A stretch of 64,000 nucleotides of DNA from Nannochloropsis oceanica (Eukaryota > Sar > Eustigmatophyceae > Eustigmatales > Monodopsidaceae). The first letter of the stretch is position 1; every line of letters starts with the position of its first letter. Under the pieces are notes generated by a model that made no database searches, was not told the origin of the DNA, and saw nothing but the letters and a program-made list of their open reading frames with translations. The stretch covers positions 62,001-126,000 of the forward strand of contig CP038109.1 in the NCBI GenBank assembly GCA_004519485.1. Reading direction: 5' to 3'. Shown one piece after another: positions 44,662-56,420 of this stretch. A program made the translations under genes and the position numbers.

Positions 44662-47600
44662 TTAGCTGGAGGAAGAGGAGGAAGAAGAAGACATCTCTTC
44701 AGTCTTGGGTTTCTTGACCATCACTGGCACTCCCTCCCTCCCCCCCTCCCCTCCTTCCTCCCTTTTCTTCTCATGCCCGCCCTCCGCTCCCTCTTGATGC
44801 ACACTCTTTCTCTCCTCACCCTCCCTCCCCGCCTCCCCCTCCTCCTCCTTCCCAGAACCCCCAAAAATATCTCCTATCACAGGCACAGCCCCTTTTCTCC
44901 TCTTAGCCTCTTCTTCCTTCCTCCCTCCTTCGCCCCCTCCCTCCTCTTCCTGCTCCTCCTCCTCCTCCTCCTCCTTCCCCAGAGAAGTCGACACAACGTT
45001 AAAAACAATCTTTCTCTCTCCCGTACGTCCCAGTGCCCCTCCTCCTCCCCTTCCTCCCCCTCCCCCTCCTCCTCCACCACCACCATTCCACTTTTTCGCC
45101 TGCTGCTGTTGCTGTTGCTGCTGCTGCTGCTTCAGCGCGGCTGCTCCTCCTTTGCCTTTGACCCAGAACGGATCAATGTCGTCATCGTCGTCGTCATAGG
45201 CGACCAGACGTAAAGGAGGGAGGGAAGGAGAGGGGGAGTCCGCGGCAGCTATGACAGGCGTGGCTGCAGAGGTGGGGGAGGCGGGAGAAGAGGAGGAAGA
45301 AGAAGGGGAGGATACGTCACTCACTACCTCCATACCAGTCGCCGCGCTCCCTCGCTTTCGACGGGCAGGCCGGCGCTGACCGTCCCTTTCCCCCTCCTTT
45401 CCTCCCTCCTCCTCCGCCTCCTCGTCCTCACCATCCTCTTCCCCTTCTTCCTCGTCCTCCTCATTGAAATAACTATCATCCTCCTCGTCCCCTCCCCTCC
45501 CCCTCCTTCCTCTCTTCAACCCTCCCCCCTCCATCCCCCCTCCTCCCTCCCTCCCTCCCCCTCCCCCAAGGGCAGCAGCTAGATTTTCTTCTTCAAAGGA
45601 TCGATTTCTCTCACACCTCTCCAGCAGCCCACGGAAGGTAGGAAGGGAGGGAGCGAGGGCCCGAAGCGCGTCTCCCTGCTTCTCGGCCAGGTAGTCTATC
45701 AACACACGGAGATTTTCGCACCTGTTTGCGGGGAGGGAGGGGGGGGAAGGAGGGGGGTTATTTTGCATGGAGCCACTGACTCGGACGTAGAGAGGAGGGA
45801 GGGAGGGAGGGAGGGAGGGGCGTACCGTATGTAGTCAAAGAGCTCGATGATGGCCGAGTGCAGGAGGTTCGTGTGGGTGGGACCGTTGGATTGGAAGAGG
45901 GAGAAAACGGGAGCGAACAGATTGTTCTTGGCCTGGGGAGAGGGAGGGGGAGAGGGAGGGAAACATGGGAAGGGTGGTCATCCAGGAAACAAAAGCCCTC
46001 CAGAAAAAAGCTGTCCGTCCATTCCTCCCTCCTTCCCTCCTTCCCTCCCTCCCTCCCTCACTCCCTCCCTCCCTCCCTCCCTCCCTCCCTACCAGGTGTC
46101 GTGTTGTCGACCACCCTCTTCCTCTCCCTCCCTCCCTCCCTCCCTCCCTCCCTCCCTCCCTCCCTCCCTCCCTCCCTACCAGGTGTCGGTTGTAAAAGTC
46201 ATCCTTCGTGTTCACAATCGCTCGCAGAAAACGCACGGCTGCCAGACACAGAAATTTCTGAGGGGCTGAGGTGAGGCGGAGGACCTGAAGGAGGGAGGGA
46301 GAGAGGGAGGGAGGGAGAGAAGTAAATGAGCCCCTCCGAAACGCCCTGTCAGACAGAAGGGAGGGAGGGAAGGAGGGCAGGCAGGAGGGCGGGAAAGAGG
46401 GCGGGTGTGTACCTTGTGCGCGAGGTTGTTGAGGATGATGAAGTACCGCATGCGGTAGGCGTGCGTGCGAACGCATTGCGTCAATATCTCCACCACGTGC
46501 TGACGCGTGGCAGCAAAGGCATCGGCGGTGTCTGGAGGGTGGAGGTAAGGGAGGGAGGGAGGGTGGGAGAAAAGGAAGGAGGGAGTCAGGATCTTCTCCA
46601 CGTGCTGCCAGATGGTTGTCAAGGCATCGATGATTCCTCCCTCCCTCCCTCCCCCCCTCCCTCCCTCCTTACCGAGATCAGCCTTCTTCTCGAGCCAGAG
46701 GTTGAGGGGATCCACGAGCCATATGATGTAATAGTCGTAAAACGTGCCCAGGAAACGATCCTTCTCGGCCCCGTCCATCGTCTCCACGTCCAGCAGCAGC
46801 AGCAGGCACTCGGTCAGGTGGATGAGCACGCCTGAAGAGAGAGGGAAGGAGGGAGGGAGGGAGGGAGGGAGGGAGGGAGGGAGGGAGGGAGGGAGGGAGG
46901 GAGGGAGCTGGATCAAAATCAAAGTCGCTCCACAGTCACGGTGCCGATGACATTAACAGTCATGAACAGAGCCTGCCATCCCTCCCTCCCTCCCTCCCTC
47001 CCTCCCACGTATCTTACCAGTGTCCGTGTCGGTTGTGAGTCGACGGATGAGCCAGAAGAGAAGCGAGTAAGAAGGAGGGGGGGCACCTGGAGTCGAGGAG
47101 GAGGCGGAGGACGAGGGGGAGGAAGGGAGGGGAGGGGCGAGAGGGAGGCTGCTGGTGGAAGAACCGTAGCGCTGTGGAGTGAGGAAGAAAGGAAGGAGAG
47201 AGAGAGGAAAGAAGGGAGGGAGGGAGTGAGTGAAGGAGGGGGGAAAGCGAGAGAGAGGGAGGAAGACAGAAAAAGCAAGGGAGGGAGGGAGAAAGGGAGG
47301 GAGGGAGGGGGAGAGCGAGAACCTGCAGCGAAGACAACGACGCCTGCGTGCTACTTCCGGATAGGGTGTGGTTGCTCCCTCCTTCGACTCCATCCGTGGA
47401 AGACACACTGGCACTGCTGCTGCTGCATCCCACACTCCCTGCCCTCTCTCTTCCTCCCTCCCTCCCTCCTCCTCCTCCTCCTGCCCCCTCCTTGTGATCT
47501 CGATGGTGATGACGATGGTGGTGGTGGTGGTGGTGGTGGTGGTGTCGCTGCTTCCCCTGCTGCTGCAGCTGCTGCTGCTGCTGGCGCTGCTGGTACTGCT

Positions 47601-50600
47601 GCCCTACTCCTTGTGCTATAGCGCTCTGATGGGGCTTAGGTGGGTGGAGGTATCTCTTCCGTCTCTCCCTCCCTCCCTCCCTCCCTCCACCTCCCACCGT
47701 GGCTGCAGCAGTATTAGAGCTGGTGCTGGTGGTGGTGGTGGTGGTGGCATACAGCCAAGCCCGGAGGGGGGAGGGGTCAGCGCTGAGGACCGTGAGCAGC
47801 ACCTCCACACTGAGGGAGGGCGGGAGGGAGGGCGGGAGGGAGGGCGGGAGGGAAGGAAGGAGGGAAGGAAGGAGGGGAGGAGGTCAGTGCCAAAGATTAG
47901 GACGCGAGAAGGTACGCGCAGGGACATGTAGATCCCACCCTCCTTCCTGCCCTCCCTCCCTCTCTCCCTCCCTCCCTCCCTCCCGCCCTCCCTCCCTACC
48001 AGGCCATGCGTTCTCTCTTGGAGGACAGTGGGTCGGCCAGCAGAGGAACAAAGGAGTCGAAGAAAGGGCAGTCCTCTGCCAGGTACCTGGGGAGGGAGGG
48101 AGGGAGGGAGGGAGGGAGGGAGGGAGGGAGGGAGGGGTGAGAATTAGGACAAAGGCCAGACAAGCTCAGCACCTCCCTCCCTCCCTCCCTCCCTCCCTCC
48201 CTCCCTCCCATGATTTCCTCCGCCGATCCGTGTTCTGAGGCCATACGCCGTTGACTGTAGCCTAACTCAACCTCCCTCCCTCCCTCCCTCCCTCCCTCCC
48301 TCCCTCCCTCCCTCCCTTACTTGTAAAAAGCTGCTTGGCTGCTGGGTTGAGTGCTCTTGCTCAGGCCCACCACCAGCTCCTTGAGGAACAGCCACGCCTC
48401 CTCCCGTTTCGCCCGTGCCCGCTCGGCCCCTACCACGACCCGACGCCGTTTTCTGGTGCTTGTTGTCTCACTTTTTCCCCTTCCAGTGGAGGAGGAGGGG
48501 GAGAGAGGCGGGGAGGAGGGAGTGTGGGATAGGCTCCTGCCGTTGGTCGGCGGCGGTGATGGGTGTGATGGTGTTGCTCCTCCTTCCCCCCCCTCTGTTG
48601 CTGCTGCGGTTGTTGCTGCTGCTGCTGCACCTTCGACTTCTTCATCTGCCCCTTCTGAACCTCCGGGTCTTATTTCCCTCCCTTTCGAGGAGAAAGGGAA
48701 GGCAGGGAGGGAGGACGCATCGGCCGTGGGCCTCTCCCCTCCCTCCCCCTCTTCCTCCTCCCCTTCCTCTTCCTCCTCGTACTCTCCCCGCTCGATGATC
48801 TCCAAGAGCTCGTATCTGGGAGAGGGAGGATGGAGAGGGAAGGAGGCAAGGAAGGAAGGAAGGCAATCAGTCTACCGGCAAAATAACATAGAATAAACAT
48901 GGCATACAGCCCTCCCTCCTTCCCTCCCTCGCTCTCTCTTTCCTTCCTTACACTCGTTGGAGGTAGTCTGACTCCCGGTAGAGGCGATCTAGGATAAAGG
49001 TGCTGGGTGGGAGGGAGGGAGGGAGGGAGGGAGGGAGGGAGGGCGAGAGGGAGGTAGAAGGGCGATTATTGATAAATACGCTACATTTTGCCATTCAAAA
49101 GAAAAACTCCTCCCTCCCTCCTTCGCTCCCTCCTTCGCTCCCTCCCTGTCATCCGTCCCCACCTGTTAAAGAAAATGAGCGACGACAGCGAGGTCAGATT
49201 GCTCTCCTCCATGGTCGGCCGGAGGATGTGATCTCGAAGGAAGGTGAGGTGGAACGTCTGCTGGACCTTTTCCGCCACCTGTGGGTCGTTCAAGGGGAGG
49301 ACCTGGGAAGGAGGGAGGGGGAGTGGGAGGGAGGGAGGGAGGGAAGGAAGGAGGGAATGGTGGGCGTTATCTCCCTCCGTGTATAGCCTCTCTAATCGAT
49401 CTAATCTCTCTCTCTCCGACTCCTCCTCTTTCATTTCACTCCACTTCCTCTTGTTGCCCTGTTATGTCTTTCGAATATCTCTACCCTCTCTCTGCACTCT
49501 CTCTCTACTCTCTCTCTCATCTAACCTCTGATCGAACCTCTCTCTCTCTGTGGAGGCAAGAGAATAGAAGGATGTCACTTGGACGGACACCATGAGCTCG
49601 ACATGGAGACCGACTCCGCCCTCCCTCCCTCCCTCCCTCCCTCCCTCCCTCCCTCCCTCCCTCACCTGTCGGAATTGTACCTCCTCGGTAAGGAACCTTT
49701 TGTAGTCCGCTTTCTGCCGGAGCTCGGGGTCGTCTGGAGGGAGGGACGGGAGGGGGGGAGGGGGATAGCAGCGAGTGAGCTTGGCATCCATGGAGGGAGG
49801 GAGGGAGGGGTGGGAGGGACGTACATTCCAAGACGGCGGCGAGTTTGAGAAAGTTTTCCCGGGCCACAAGGGCCTCGCTGAGGTGGAGGTCGTTGAGAAG
49901 GACTGAGGGAGGGAGGAAGGGAGGGAGAGAAGGAGGGAGGGAAGGAGGGAGGGCGGATGGTCATGAGTGTCAAGATGCAGGAAGGGAGGGAGAGGGAAAG
50001 GGAAAGAGGAAGGGAGGGAGCGAGCCAATAAATCTGTGAACAGATCCCTACAAAGAGGTAAGGAGAAAGGGAGGGAGGGAGGGACGGAGGAAGGGAGGGA
50101 GGGAGGGACGGAGGGCTAACCTATGTTCTTGAGGAGGCGGGCGAGGAGGTGGAGGGACTCGGTGTCGTCGGCGAGGAGGCGGTCATCGAACATTTGAAAG
50201 AGGCGCTGCAGGTACTCGCCGTCCTGAGGGAGGGAGGCAGGGAGACAGGCAGGGAGGGGACGAGGGGTAAATTACGGCATTTAATGGCACAAGAAGGAAC
50301 CTGCCCCTCCCTCTCTCCCTTTCTCCCTCCCTCCCTTGTGCCAACCCTCCCTCCTGACCTTCTCGAGCAGCGCGCGGACGTAACGGTCCCGTTGCATGGG
50401 AGTAACGGCCAAGATCATCTCCAACGCCTCACCTAGGTGCGGAAGGAGGGGAGGAGGGAGGGTGCGCCCTTCGTCTTGCAGGCCCACGTCAAAGACACCG
50501 CTGGAGCCGGCGAGATTCTCTGAGAGGGAGGGAGGGAAGAATGAGAATAGATCTCTCCTTTTTTCCCGGGGGATATGGAAAGGGGAGGGGAGAAGAAGCA

Positions 50601-52189
50601 AAGGTAGGAAAGAGGTGGGGACAAAGGAAGGGAGGGAGGGGGGGAAATGGAGGGAGGGAGGGAGGAAGGGAGGGAGGGAGGGAGGGAGGGAGGGGGGAGG
50701 GAGGGAGGGAGGAAGGGAGGGAGGGAGGGAAGGAAGTGCCACACACCCAGTGGTCGGAGAGACGGCGTCTCTCGACCCTCCCCGAGGTGCCCTCCCTCCC
50801 TCCCTCCCCCCCCTCCCTCCCTCCCTCCCTCCCTCCCACCCTCAGCATGCACGCACCAAAAGCCCTGTAGTCGGAATGGTAGCGTCCCTGCACGCTCACC
50901 AGCCTCTCCCTGGTTGGTTTAGGTCGTATGTTAGATTAAACTTTGTTGGCTTATACTATACATCATATTAGAATTACATTTTGATACAATTACATTATAA
51001 TATACAATTTACACGGGAAAGAGTCCTGTGGATGTGTGACCCAAAGCATTTATTTTTTAAGTGGAGTCGATCTCCCTCCCTCTCTCCTACCCTTCCAACC
51101 TCCCTCCCTTCCTCCCTTCCTCCCTCCCTTCCTCCCTCCCTCCCTCCCTTCCTCCCTCTCTACCATATTCGCCGACAGCCTTGTTCGTCCTGAAAGGATA
51201 GGGCCATATCATAGGCCTCCCTTCCGTGCGTGCTTGGCTCCGTCCACGTGATGATGTTGTCCCCCTGCCAGGGAGGAGGGTAGCAGGGAGAGAGGGAGGC
51301 GGGGTGGCAAGGCCGGTAGGTGTATGCATATGATGCTAATACAGGTGTGTCTCGTTTCATTTTGCTATCCATTCCCTTTCTGAACCTCACCCACCGTCCC
51401 TCCATCCCTCCCTCCCTCCCTCCCTCCCTCCCCCCTCTACCTGTCGCTGGTAGATGTCATCCGCCACCACCTTGACGTTCAGGAGAACTTGGCCGTCTTC
51501 CTCATCCGCAGCGTGGAAAGCCGGTCCTCCCAAACGCTGAGAGAAGGGAGGGAGGGAGGAGGGAGGGAGGGAGGGAGGGACGGTGGGTGAAGGGGAGGAA
51601 TGGGGTGTGAGTATACGTATGCAGCATTCCCGATTTTGAACCCATCCGAACGTCCCTTCCTCCCTCCCTCCCTCCCTCCCTCCGCACCCACCTCGTCATT
51701 TTTGATGGTCAGAAACCCTGTGCCCTTGTCGTCCCACTGACCCTCACTATCCAGCTGATACAGCTTGAACCGCCACCCCTCCTTTGCTTCCCCCCCTCCT
51801 TCCCCCCCTCCCTCCCCCCCTCCCTCCACCTCTCCTCCTTTCCTGGGTGACGAAGAGGGGGGGGGGCTTGGACTCGAGTCACTGCCACAACTATCATCGT
51901 CCATCTCATCTTCCTCCTCCTCCTCTCTTCCTCCCTCTTCCTCCTTCCCTTCCCCCTCTCCCTGCCTCCCGCCCTCCCGCCCGCCTCCCCCCGAGGAAAA
52001 ATCCGTGGATGAAGACAGGGAGGAAGAGGACGACGACGTCGAGGAGGAGGAGGGGGAGGAGTTTGATGAGGGAGGAGGAGAGGAAGACATGGAATCAATG
52101 CTGCTACCACCGCCGGCGGCGCTGCTGCTTTCTCTTTCACTGTCCTCCTCTCCATCGCTGCGGATAGTCGAGGCACGGGTCTCCTGCAT
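44662..52189 (-). CDS. PPP4R3: Protein phosphatase 4 regulatory subunit 3 (SMEK/Psy2/Falafel homologue)
   Basis: Nineteen exons close in one frame (1373 residues): 52189-51692, 51536-51441, 51264-51164, 50909-50857, 50519-50359, 50223-50121, 49902-49825, 49733-49666, 49302-49163, 49002-48952, 48815-48321, 48086-48000, 47809-47323, 47171-47018, 46831-46673, 46531-46413, 46284-46180, 45932-45826, 45721-44662. An EVH1-like domain (FKLYQLDSEGQWDDKGTGF, AYDMALSFQDEQGCRRIW) is followed by the SMK-1/armadillo region (FLTEEVQFRQ, LTSLSSLIFFN, FYDYYIIWLVDPL, RFLRAIVNTKDDFYNRHL, LFAPVFSLF, NLLHSAIIELFDYIR). The acidic tail has YDDDDDDIDPFW and a putative nuclear signal VKKPKTEE. The EVH1 domain selects FxxP-type substrates for the PP4 catalytic complex in DNA repair, development and stress signalling. 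Poly-Glu, -Gln and -His inserts at exons 11 and 13 are extra compared with animal SMEK. Confidence 0.95.
46020..46178. repeat. (CCCT)n array with a duplicated 5' splice site in a PP4R3 intron
   Basis: Two long CCCT blocks (GGGA on the coding strand) start the intron 46179-45933. On the minus strand the exon end CGACACCTG/GTAGGGAGGG at 46180 is repeated after about 87 bp as CGACACCTG/GTAGGGAGGG at 46093. Both have identical donor sequence, so the segment looks like a tandem duplication of the exon edge plus array, offering an alternative donor. Confidence 0.8.
46848..46908. repeat. (GGGA)n array, about 15 units, in a PP4R3 intron
   Basis: One of the longest uninterrupted arrays: on the plus strand GGGA, hence TCCC next to the 3' splice site on the coding strand. 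It forms the pyrimidine tract side of intron 47017-46832. Confidence 0.9.
48087..48320 (-). repeat. Intron with complementary (GGGA)n and (TCCC)n ends, representative example
   Basis: On the coding strand this PP4R3 intron starts GTAAGGGAGGGAGGG and ends CTCCCTCCCCAG, with a further CCCT/GGGA pair between. Similar donor-GGGA/acceptor-TCCC introns in this gene are 51691-51537, 51440-51265, 47999-47810 and 46672-46532. On the plus strand, RAB3GAP2 has them at 8614-8775, 14397-14583 and 14946-15633. Confidence 0.85.
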
Positions 52190-53270
52190 CCTACCCGCTA
52201 CTTCTCCTGCTCCTGCTGCTGCTGGCGTTGCTGTTGTTAAGCAAGGCTGCTGCTAGCTCAGAAACGCATTATTACGTCTATGTGTGTAGGAAGCATGCAT
52301 GACGAGGGGTTACGATACATGCATGGTCGCTCTCATGTCTGTCCCTACCAATCTCCCTCCTTTCCTCCTTTCCTACACAAATCGGATGGGGGTTTGGTGA
52401 GGTTGCACGCGGCTGCTTTTGCTTTATGATTAGCCGGTACCAACATCATCAGCACCTGTCAAATCAGCCACCTCCTTCTTCCCTACCTCCCTCCCTCCCA
52501 CCTCCCTCCACCTCACACACACCTCCTGATCACAGATGCAGGGCGACGATGGACAGGTGTTCGCACACTCCAAGGCTTTCACTCCTCGTGTATGTGTCTG
52601 CCCGTCGATGCCTGCCGCGCCCCTGACTCTTACCCCTGACAAGCAACCAACGCTACGGTAGCTTGAAAGAGGTAAGGGGGTGTTGGGAAGAGCGATGGGG
52701 TCCGCAGGCTCCGAGTTTACGTTCACGATGTCCCTGGACTCCATGGATGTGTGTGTGGAGTGAGGGTGTGCGGTGTTGTCAAGGTGGGTGGGCTTGCATT
52801 GACTTTGCGCCAAAAATGAGCCACGATGATGCACGACTTCTTCTGTATTGATACCACACACACACCCCGTACAATGCACGTCAGCCGCCTTGGACACATG
52901 CAAATTATAGTATGAGAAGAATATGTTGAGTGCTGGATGCATGGTGATGCCTGTAGTAGTGCATTGCAGATGGGAAAAGGCAGCCAGGCAAGCCACTGAG
53001 GTAAAAGCATGCCTTCTTGCTCTGTTGGTGATGATTCATGCCGTGCTGTAGCCTTTCTCTTCCCGGCACCCTTGTCACCTACGCCACGGCTTGAAATGCA
53101 CACAGCATGCGGCCCTAAAGCAAGAAAGGCATGAAGATGGATAAATTCCTTTTTGGGTGGCGTAGCATTGTATCTTTCGTAAGCTAACTCACTCTCCTTT
53201 CTACCTCCTCACCTACCCCCCCCACCGCCCGCCTTTGGCAGCAGGCCAGCTGTGGGCATTCACAAAGTCC
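52190..53270. promoter_or_regulatory. Divergent promoter region, PP4R3 / alpha-beta hydrolase
   Basis: 1.08 kb between divergently oriented starts, with little array sequence apart from CCT-rich stretches near 52480-52510. Minus-strand open frames at 52430-53103 overlap in two frames and resemble no family. Both promoters should lie here. Confidence 0.4.
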
Positions 53271-54350
53271 ATGTCCTCATCGGCCATGTCCCGCGTTCCA
53301 TCTGTCCTCGGATCTCGCCCCTCTTCCTCCCGGCGCCACCTCCTCCGACCAATCCGCCCTTTCAGCACGACCCGTGTCCCACAAAAACAGCCTCCCCCCG
53401 GAACCTACGCCTGGAGGGATCTCCCCTACCATAACCCCCTCTCCCCCCACCCCCCCCACCCCAAACACCACCTCGACATCTTTATTTCCTCTTCCGGGCC
53501 TTTTCCTCGTCCCACGCAGCCCGTCCTTGTATTCGTGCACGGCGGGCTGTGGATACGTGGCGACCGACAACATCCTTCTAAGCCTGGACTCTACGAAAAC
53601 GTGGGTGTAGCATGCGCTCGCGCTGGGATTGTAGGTGTGATTATCTCTTATCGACTGGCGCCTGATGTGCTAGTTTTTGATCAGATTCAGGATGTGAAAA
53701 AGGCCGTAAAATGGGTGATGAGGGAGGTGGGAAGATACGGGGGGGATTCAAGGAAGGTCTTTATCGGGGGAGTATCGGCGGGTGCGCATTTATGCGCGGC
53801 GCTGTTAGCTTCTGAAGAGGAGGAGGAGGAACGGGAAGGAGAAAAAAAAGGGCAGGTGAGAGGACTGGTGGCATTATCGGGTGTTTATAATTTGGAGAGA
53901 TTGACAAGGCTTGGTAGAGCAGAGGGAGGGATAGATGGGCTGTCGCCGTTGTTGATGGTGCCCGTGTTCGGCGAAGATGAGAGCAAATGGCCTTTGGCCT
54001 CACCAGTGCATTTGTTGAGGAGGGCGAGGGGGAGGAAAGGGGGGGGCAAGGGGGAAAGGGAGGTGGGTTTGCCACTGGAAACAGTGCCTATGTTGTTGAT
54101 TAATGCGGAGATGGATTTCCACTTGGAGGAAGACGCGATGGAGCTGGTGGAGGAGCTGGAGGGAGGGAAGGAGGGAAGGAGGGAAGGGAAGTTAATGGTT
54201 GAGAGAAAGAGGGTGGTTGTACCGGGAACGGATCATATTTCGTTGGTGCAGGAATTGGGGATGAAAGAGGGAGGGGGGGAGGGAGGGAGGGAGGGGAGGA
54301 CGGTGCTGGAGGGGCACGTGTTTGACTTTATTCACCGGCACTCACAGTGA
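53271..54350 (+). CDS. Alpha/beta-hydrolase, esterase/lipase family (isoprenylcysteine methylesterase- or arylformamidase-like)
   Basis: Single exon; the first ATG of the frame is at 53271, giving 359 residues. The N-terminus (SSSRRHLLRPIRPFSTTRVP) looks like a mitochondrial presequence. The fold shows VLVFVHGGLWIRGD (oxyanion HGG at about 90), IISYRLAPD, KWVMREVGRYGGD, the nucleophile elbow GGVSAGAH (Ser at about 169), LINAEMDFH (Asp) and PGTDHISLV (His), so the triad is complete. The GRYGGD...SAGAH arrangement is that of isoprenylcysteine methylesterase and kynurenine formamidase relatives; the substrate cannot be decided. Inserts of Glu/Arg and GREGG sequence near 53814-53845, 54155-54190 and 54265-54300 lie between fold elements and would be surface loops. 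It ends 121 bp before the next gene's first ATG. Confidence 0.85.
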   Translation: MSSSAMSRVPSVLGSRPSSSRRHLLRPIRPFSTTRVPQKQPPPGTYAWRDLPYHNPLSPHPPHPKHHLDIFISSSGPFPRPTQPVLVFVHGGLWIRGDRQHPSKPGLYENVGVACARAGIVGVIISYRLAPDVLVFDQIQDVKKAVKWVMREVGRYGGDSRKVFIGGVSAGAHLCAALLASEEEEEEREGEKKGQVRGLVALSGVYNLERLTRLGRAEGGIDGLSPLLMVPVFGEDESKWPLASPVHLLRRARGRKGGGKGEREVGLPLETVPMLLINAEMDFHLEEDAMELVEELEGGKEGRREGKLMVERKRVVVPGTDHISLVQELGMKEGGGEGGREGRTVLEGHVFDFIHRHSQ

Positions 54351-54471
54351 CTGATAGGGAGGAAGCACTTAGAGGATGTGATTGGAGACTGCATGAAGGA
54401 GGAGAAGGGAAAGCAGAGTGTGTGTACCGGTGGTGGTGCTGTAGCTCCGGGCACCGGGACACAGCACAGAA

Positions 54472-54687
54472 ATGTGCTTGCCGCGCCAATTAACGGCAGG
54501 AAATGGTGGCGCCTATGTGTGCAGATGGACTGATAAAAATTACCCATCACACACCCCAAAAGCACAGAAAACAAATAAAGAAGCTGCTGCTTCTCCACGT
54601 TCCCCCTTATCGGCAAAAACACCTCATCAACGACAACTCCAACAGAACCGCCACCAGCATCAGCACCACCACGCGTGCACTCCCCCG

Positions 54688-54744
<57 letters not shown>

Positions 54745-55995
54745 TTATCGTCCCTCTATGCCACTTCTCGAGTAATGATAAGAAAGCTGGCGACCCTCTC
54801 CCCTCTCGTCCCTTGCATTTCCTCCTCTCCCTCCTCCTCATCTAATGCCGCTCCGAGCACTGCCTCCTCCCTCCCCCTCCTCCTCTTCCTCCTCCTCGGC
54901 CTTGGTGGGGGCATCACCACAGCCGTTTCTCCCTCCCTCGCTCTCTCTCCCAAACCGCCAATACCCAGCGAGGACGACTACAAGGACTCCTCCTCTCTCC
55001 CTCCCTCGCCCTCCCACCTTCGGCAACTGCAGCATGACCGGGCCTGCGCTCTCCTCCTCCAGCATCTTTTCCGTTTCTCCCTCCCTCCCTCCCTCTCTTC
55101 CTCCTCTTCCTCGTCTTCCTCCCGTCGCTTCCACCGTGGTGCACGTGGGAACAACGCACCGATCATCCGCCAGTACCTGCAAAGAACTCTCCCTCTCTCC
55201 CTCCCTTCCTCCCACCAAAAAACAGGAGGGGAAGGGGAGGGAGACAGGTCCGGAGTGCACACGAACGAGTGTCGAGATTCCCTAGGGCGTTCGGCTTTGG
55301 CTGTGGCTGCCATGCAGGGAGACGTGGCCAGCGTCGAGGTCTTGATGGATGGAGGGTACTGGGTCGGGGGGGAAGATGTCCACCGACTCACCCCCCTTTC
55401 CTACGCGGCATGGAAGGGGCATGTGAAGGTGGTGAGGGCGCTACTGCAGGGAGGGGCGGAGGGGGGACACATGGATGATTTTGGGGTGAGTCCTTTGCAC
55501 AAAGCAGTATCATTTGGGCACCCGGAAGTGGTGGTGGCACTGTTGGAGGGAGGGACGGACGGAGGGTCGGTGGATGTGAATTTGAAGACGGGTTCAGTGT
55601 TGGCACCACCGCACTATGAAGCCAAGACGTTGCATCAGACGCCCCTCCACCTTGCCCTCCGTCCCTCCCTCACCCTTTCTCCGGAGTTGCGGCTGCAGAT
55701 TGTGGAGACGCTGTTAGGTTTTGGTGCGAGTGTGTGTATAGAGGATGTGAATGATGATACAGCAGTTCATGCAGCTGCTCGCCTGGGTGACGCCCGGGTG
55801 TTGTGGTCGGTTCTTGTGCATGCCATCGCCGAAGAGAAGAGGAGGGAAAGAGAGGGAGGGAGGGAGGGAGGGAGGGAGGGCGAAAAGGTATGGAAGAGGA
55901 GGAATAAGAAAGAAGAGACGCCGTTGCAGTGTTTGCCGTGGGCGAGTTGGTGCTTGGTGCCTTTGTTTGTCATGGCGGGGGCATGGGGGGGATAA
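54472..55995 (+). CDS. Ankyrin-repeat protein
   Basis: The open frame begins at ATG 54472 (507 residues). An in-frame ATG at 54775 (406 residues) may be the true start, because it lies just after a polyglutamine-coding CAG tract and directly before a Ser-rich leader and a hydrophobic segment (LPLLLFLLLGLGGGITTA) that could be a signal or anchor. The C-terminal half has about five ankyrin repeats: GRSALAVAAMQGDVASVEVL, LTPLSYAAWKGHVKVVRALL, VSPLHKAVSFGHPEVVVALL, QTPLHLAL...QIVETLLGFG and DTAVHAAARLGDARVLW. Ankyrin repeats bind partner proteins; no catalytic domain is seen. A GREGG insert from a (GGGA)n array precedes the last segment. The end (VPLFVMAGAWGG) is hydrophobic. Confidence 0.8.
54690..54742 (+). 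repeat. CAG trinucleotide tract
   Basis: Seventeen uninterrupted CAG units. They code polyglutamine if the ankyrin protein starts at 54472, or lie in its 5' UTR if it starts at 54775. Confidence 0.9.
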
Positions 55996-56420
55996 CTTTG
56001 TGGGCTTTAACAGACAGGGAGGGAAAAGGAGAGAAGGTGAGAGAGGTTAGCGAAAGAAATGAAGAAAACAGTGTATCCTGTGCTACCCGGAACTGTACAT
56101 CCTGCGACCTCCGGAAGGGCGGAAGCACGAACTATCACACCAATGTGGAGGAGGGCCCGTTCTTCTCGCTCTATGGGACGGACCGAAATGTGCCTCTGGA
56201 CCTGATCCTGCGGGTGGACCAATCGCAGTACGCCAACCTGAAGGACTACACCTCCCGCCTTGCAGTCCACTGGCGGAAAGCGTGGACAGCAGCATGAGAG
56301 CAGAACCACCAGATACGGGAAGAGTGCTATCAACGTCAGAAGGCAGCCGCACCTTTTGGAATCACGACGGTCAAGGCCAATGCGCGAGTATACCATTACT
56401 CGGCTATAAACGCTACGCAT
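55996..56420 (+). mobile_element. Fossil Ty3/gypsy-like integrase fragment
   Basis: The plus strand from about 56050 to 56380 resembles the end of the integrase core and the following region of Ty3/gypsy LTR retrotransposons, including a phrase like the family's LYGRDP...PLDL segment. It is a short broken piece with no LTR in view, directly downstream of the ankyrin gene. It appears old. Confidence 0.6.

Noticed and set aside
46020-46180. CRISPR-like regular repeat spacing in CCCT arrays
   Set aside because: The units are simple 4-bp tandem repeats without unique spacers, lying in introns of a eukaryotic gene.
53235-53270. Twelve extra N-terminal codons of the alpha/beta hydrolase
   Set aside because: The frame is open there but begins with TTG; the first ATG is at 53271 and starts a good presequence.
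41660-54700. Identical words GTGCACTCCCCCGAAG plus CAG units shared by the DPW-motif and ankyrin genes
   Set aside because: Outside the CAG units only 16 bases match, about what is expected by chance between two places in 64 kb, and the reading frames differ.
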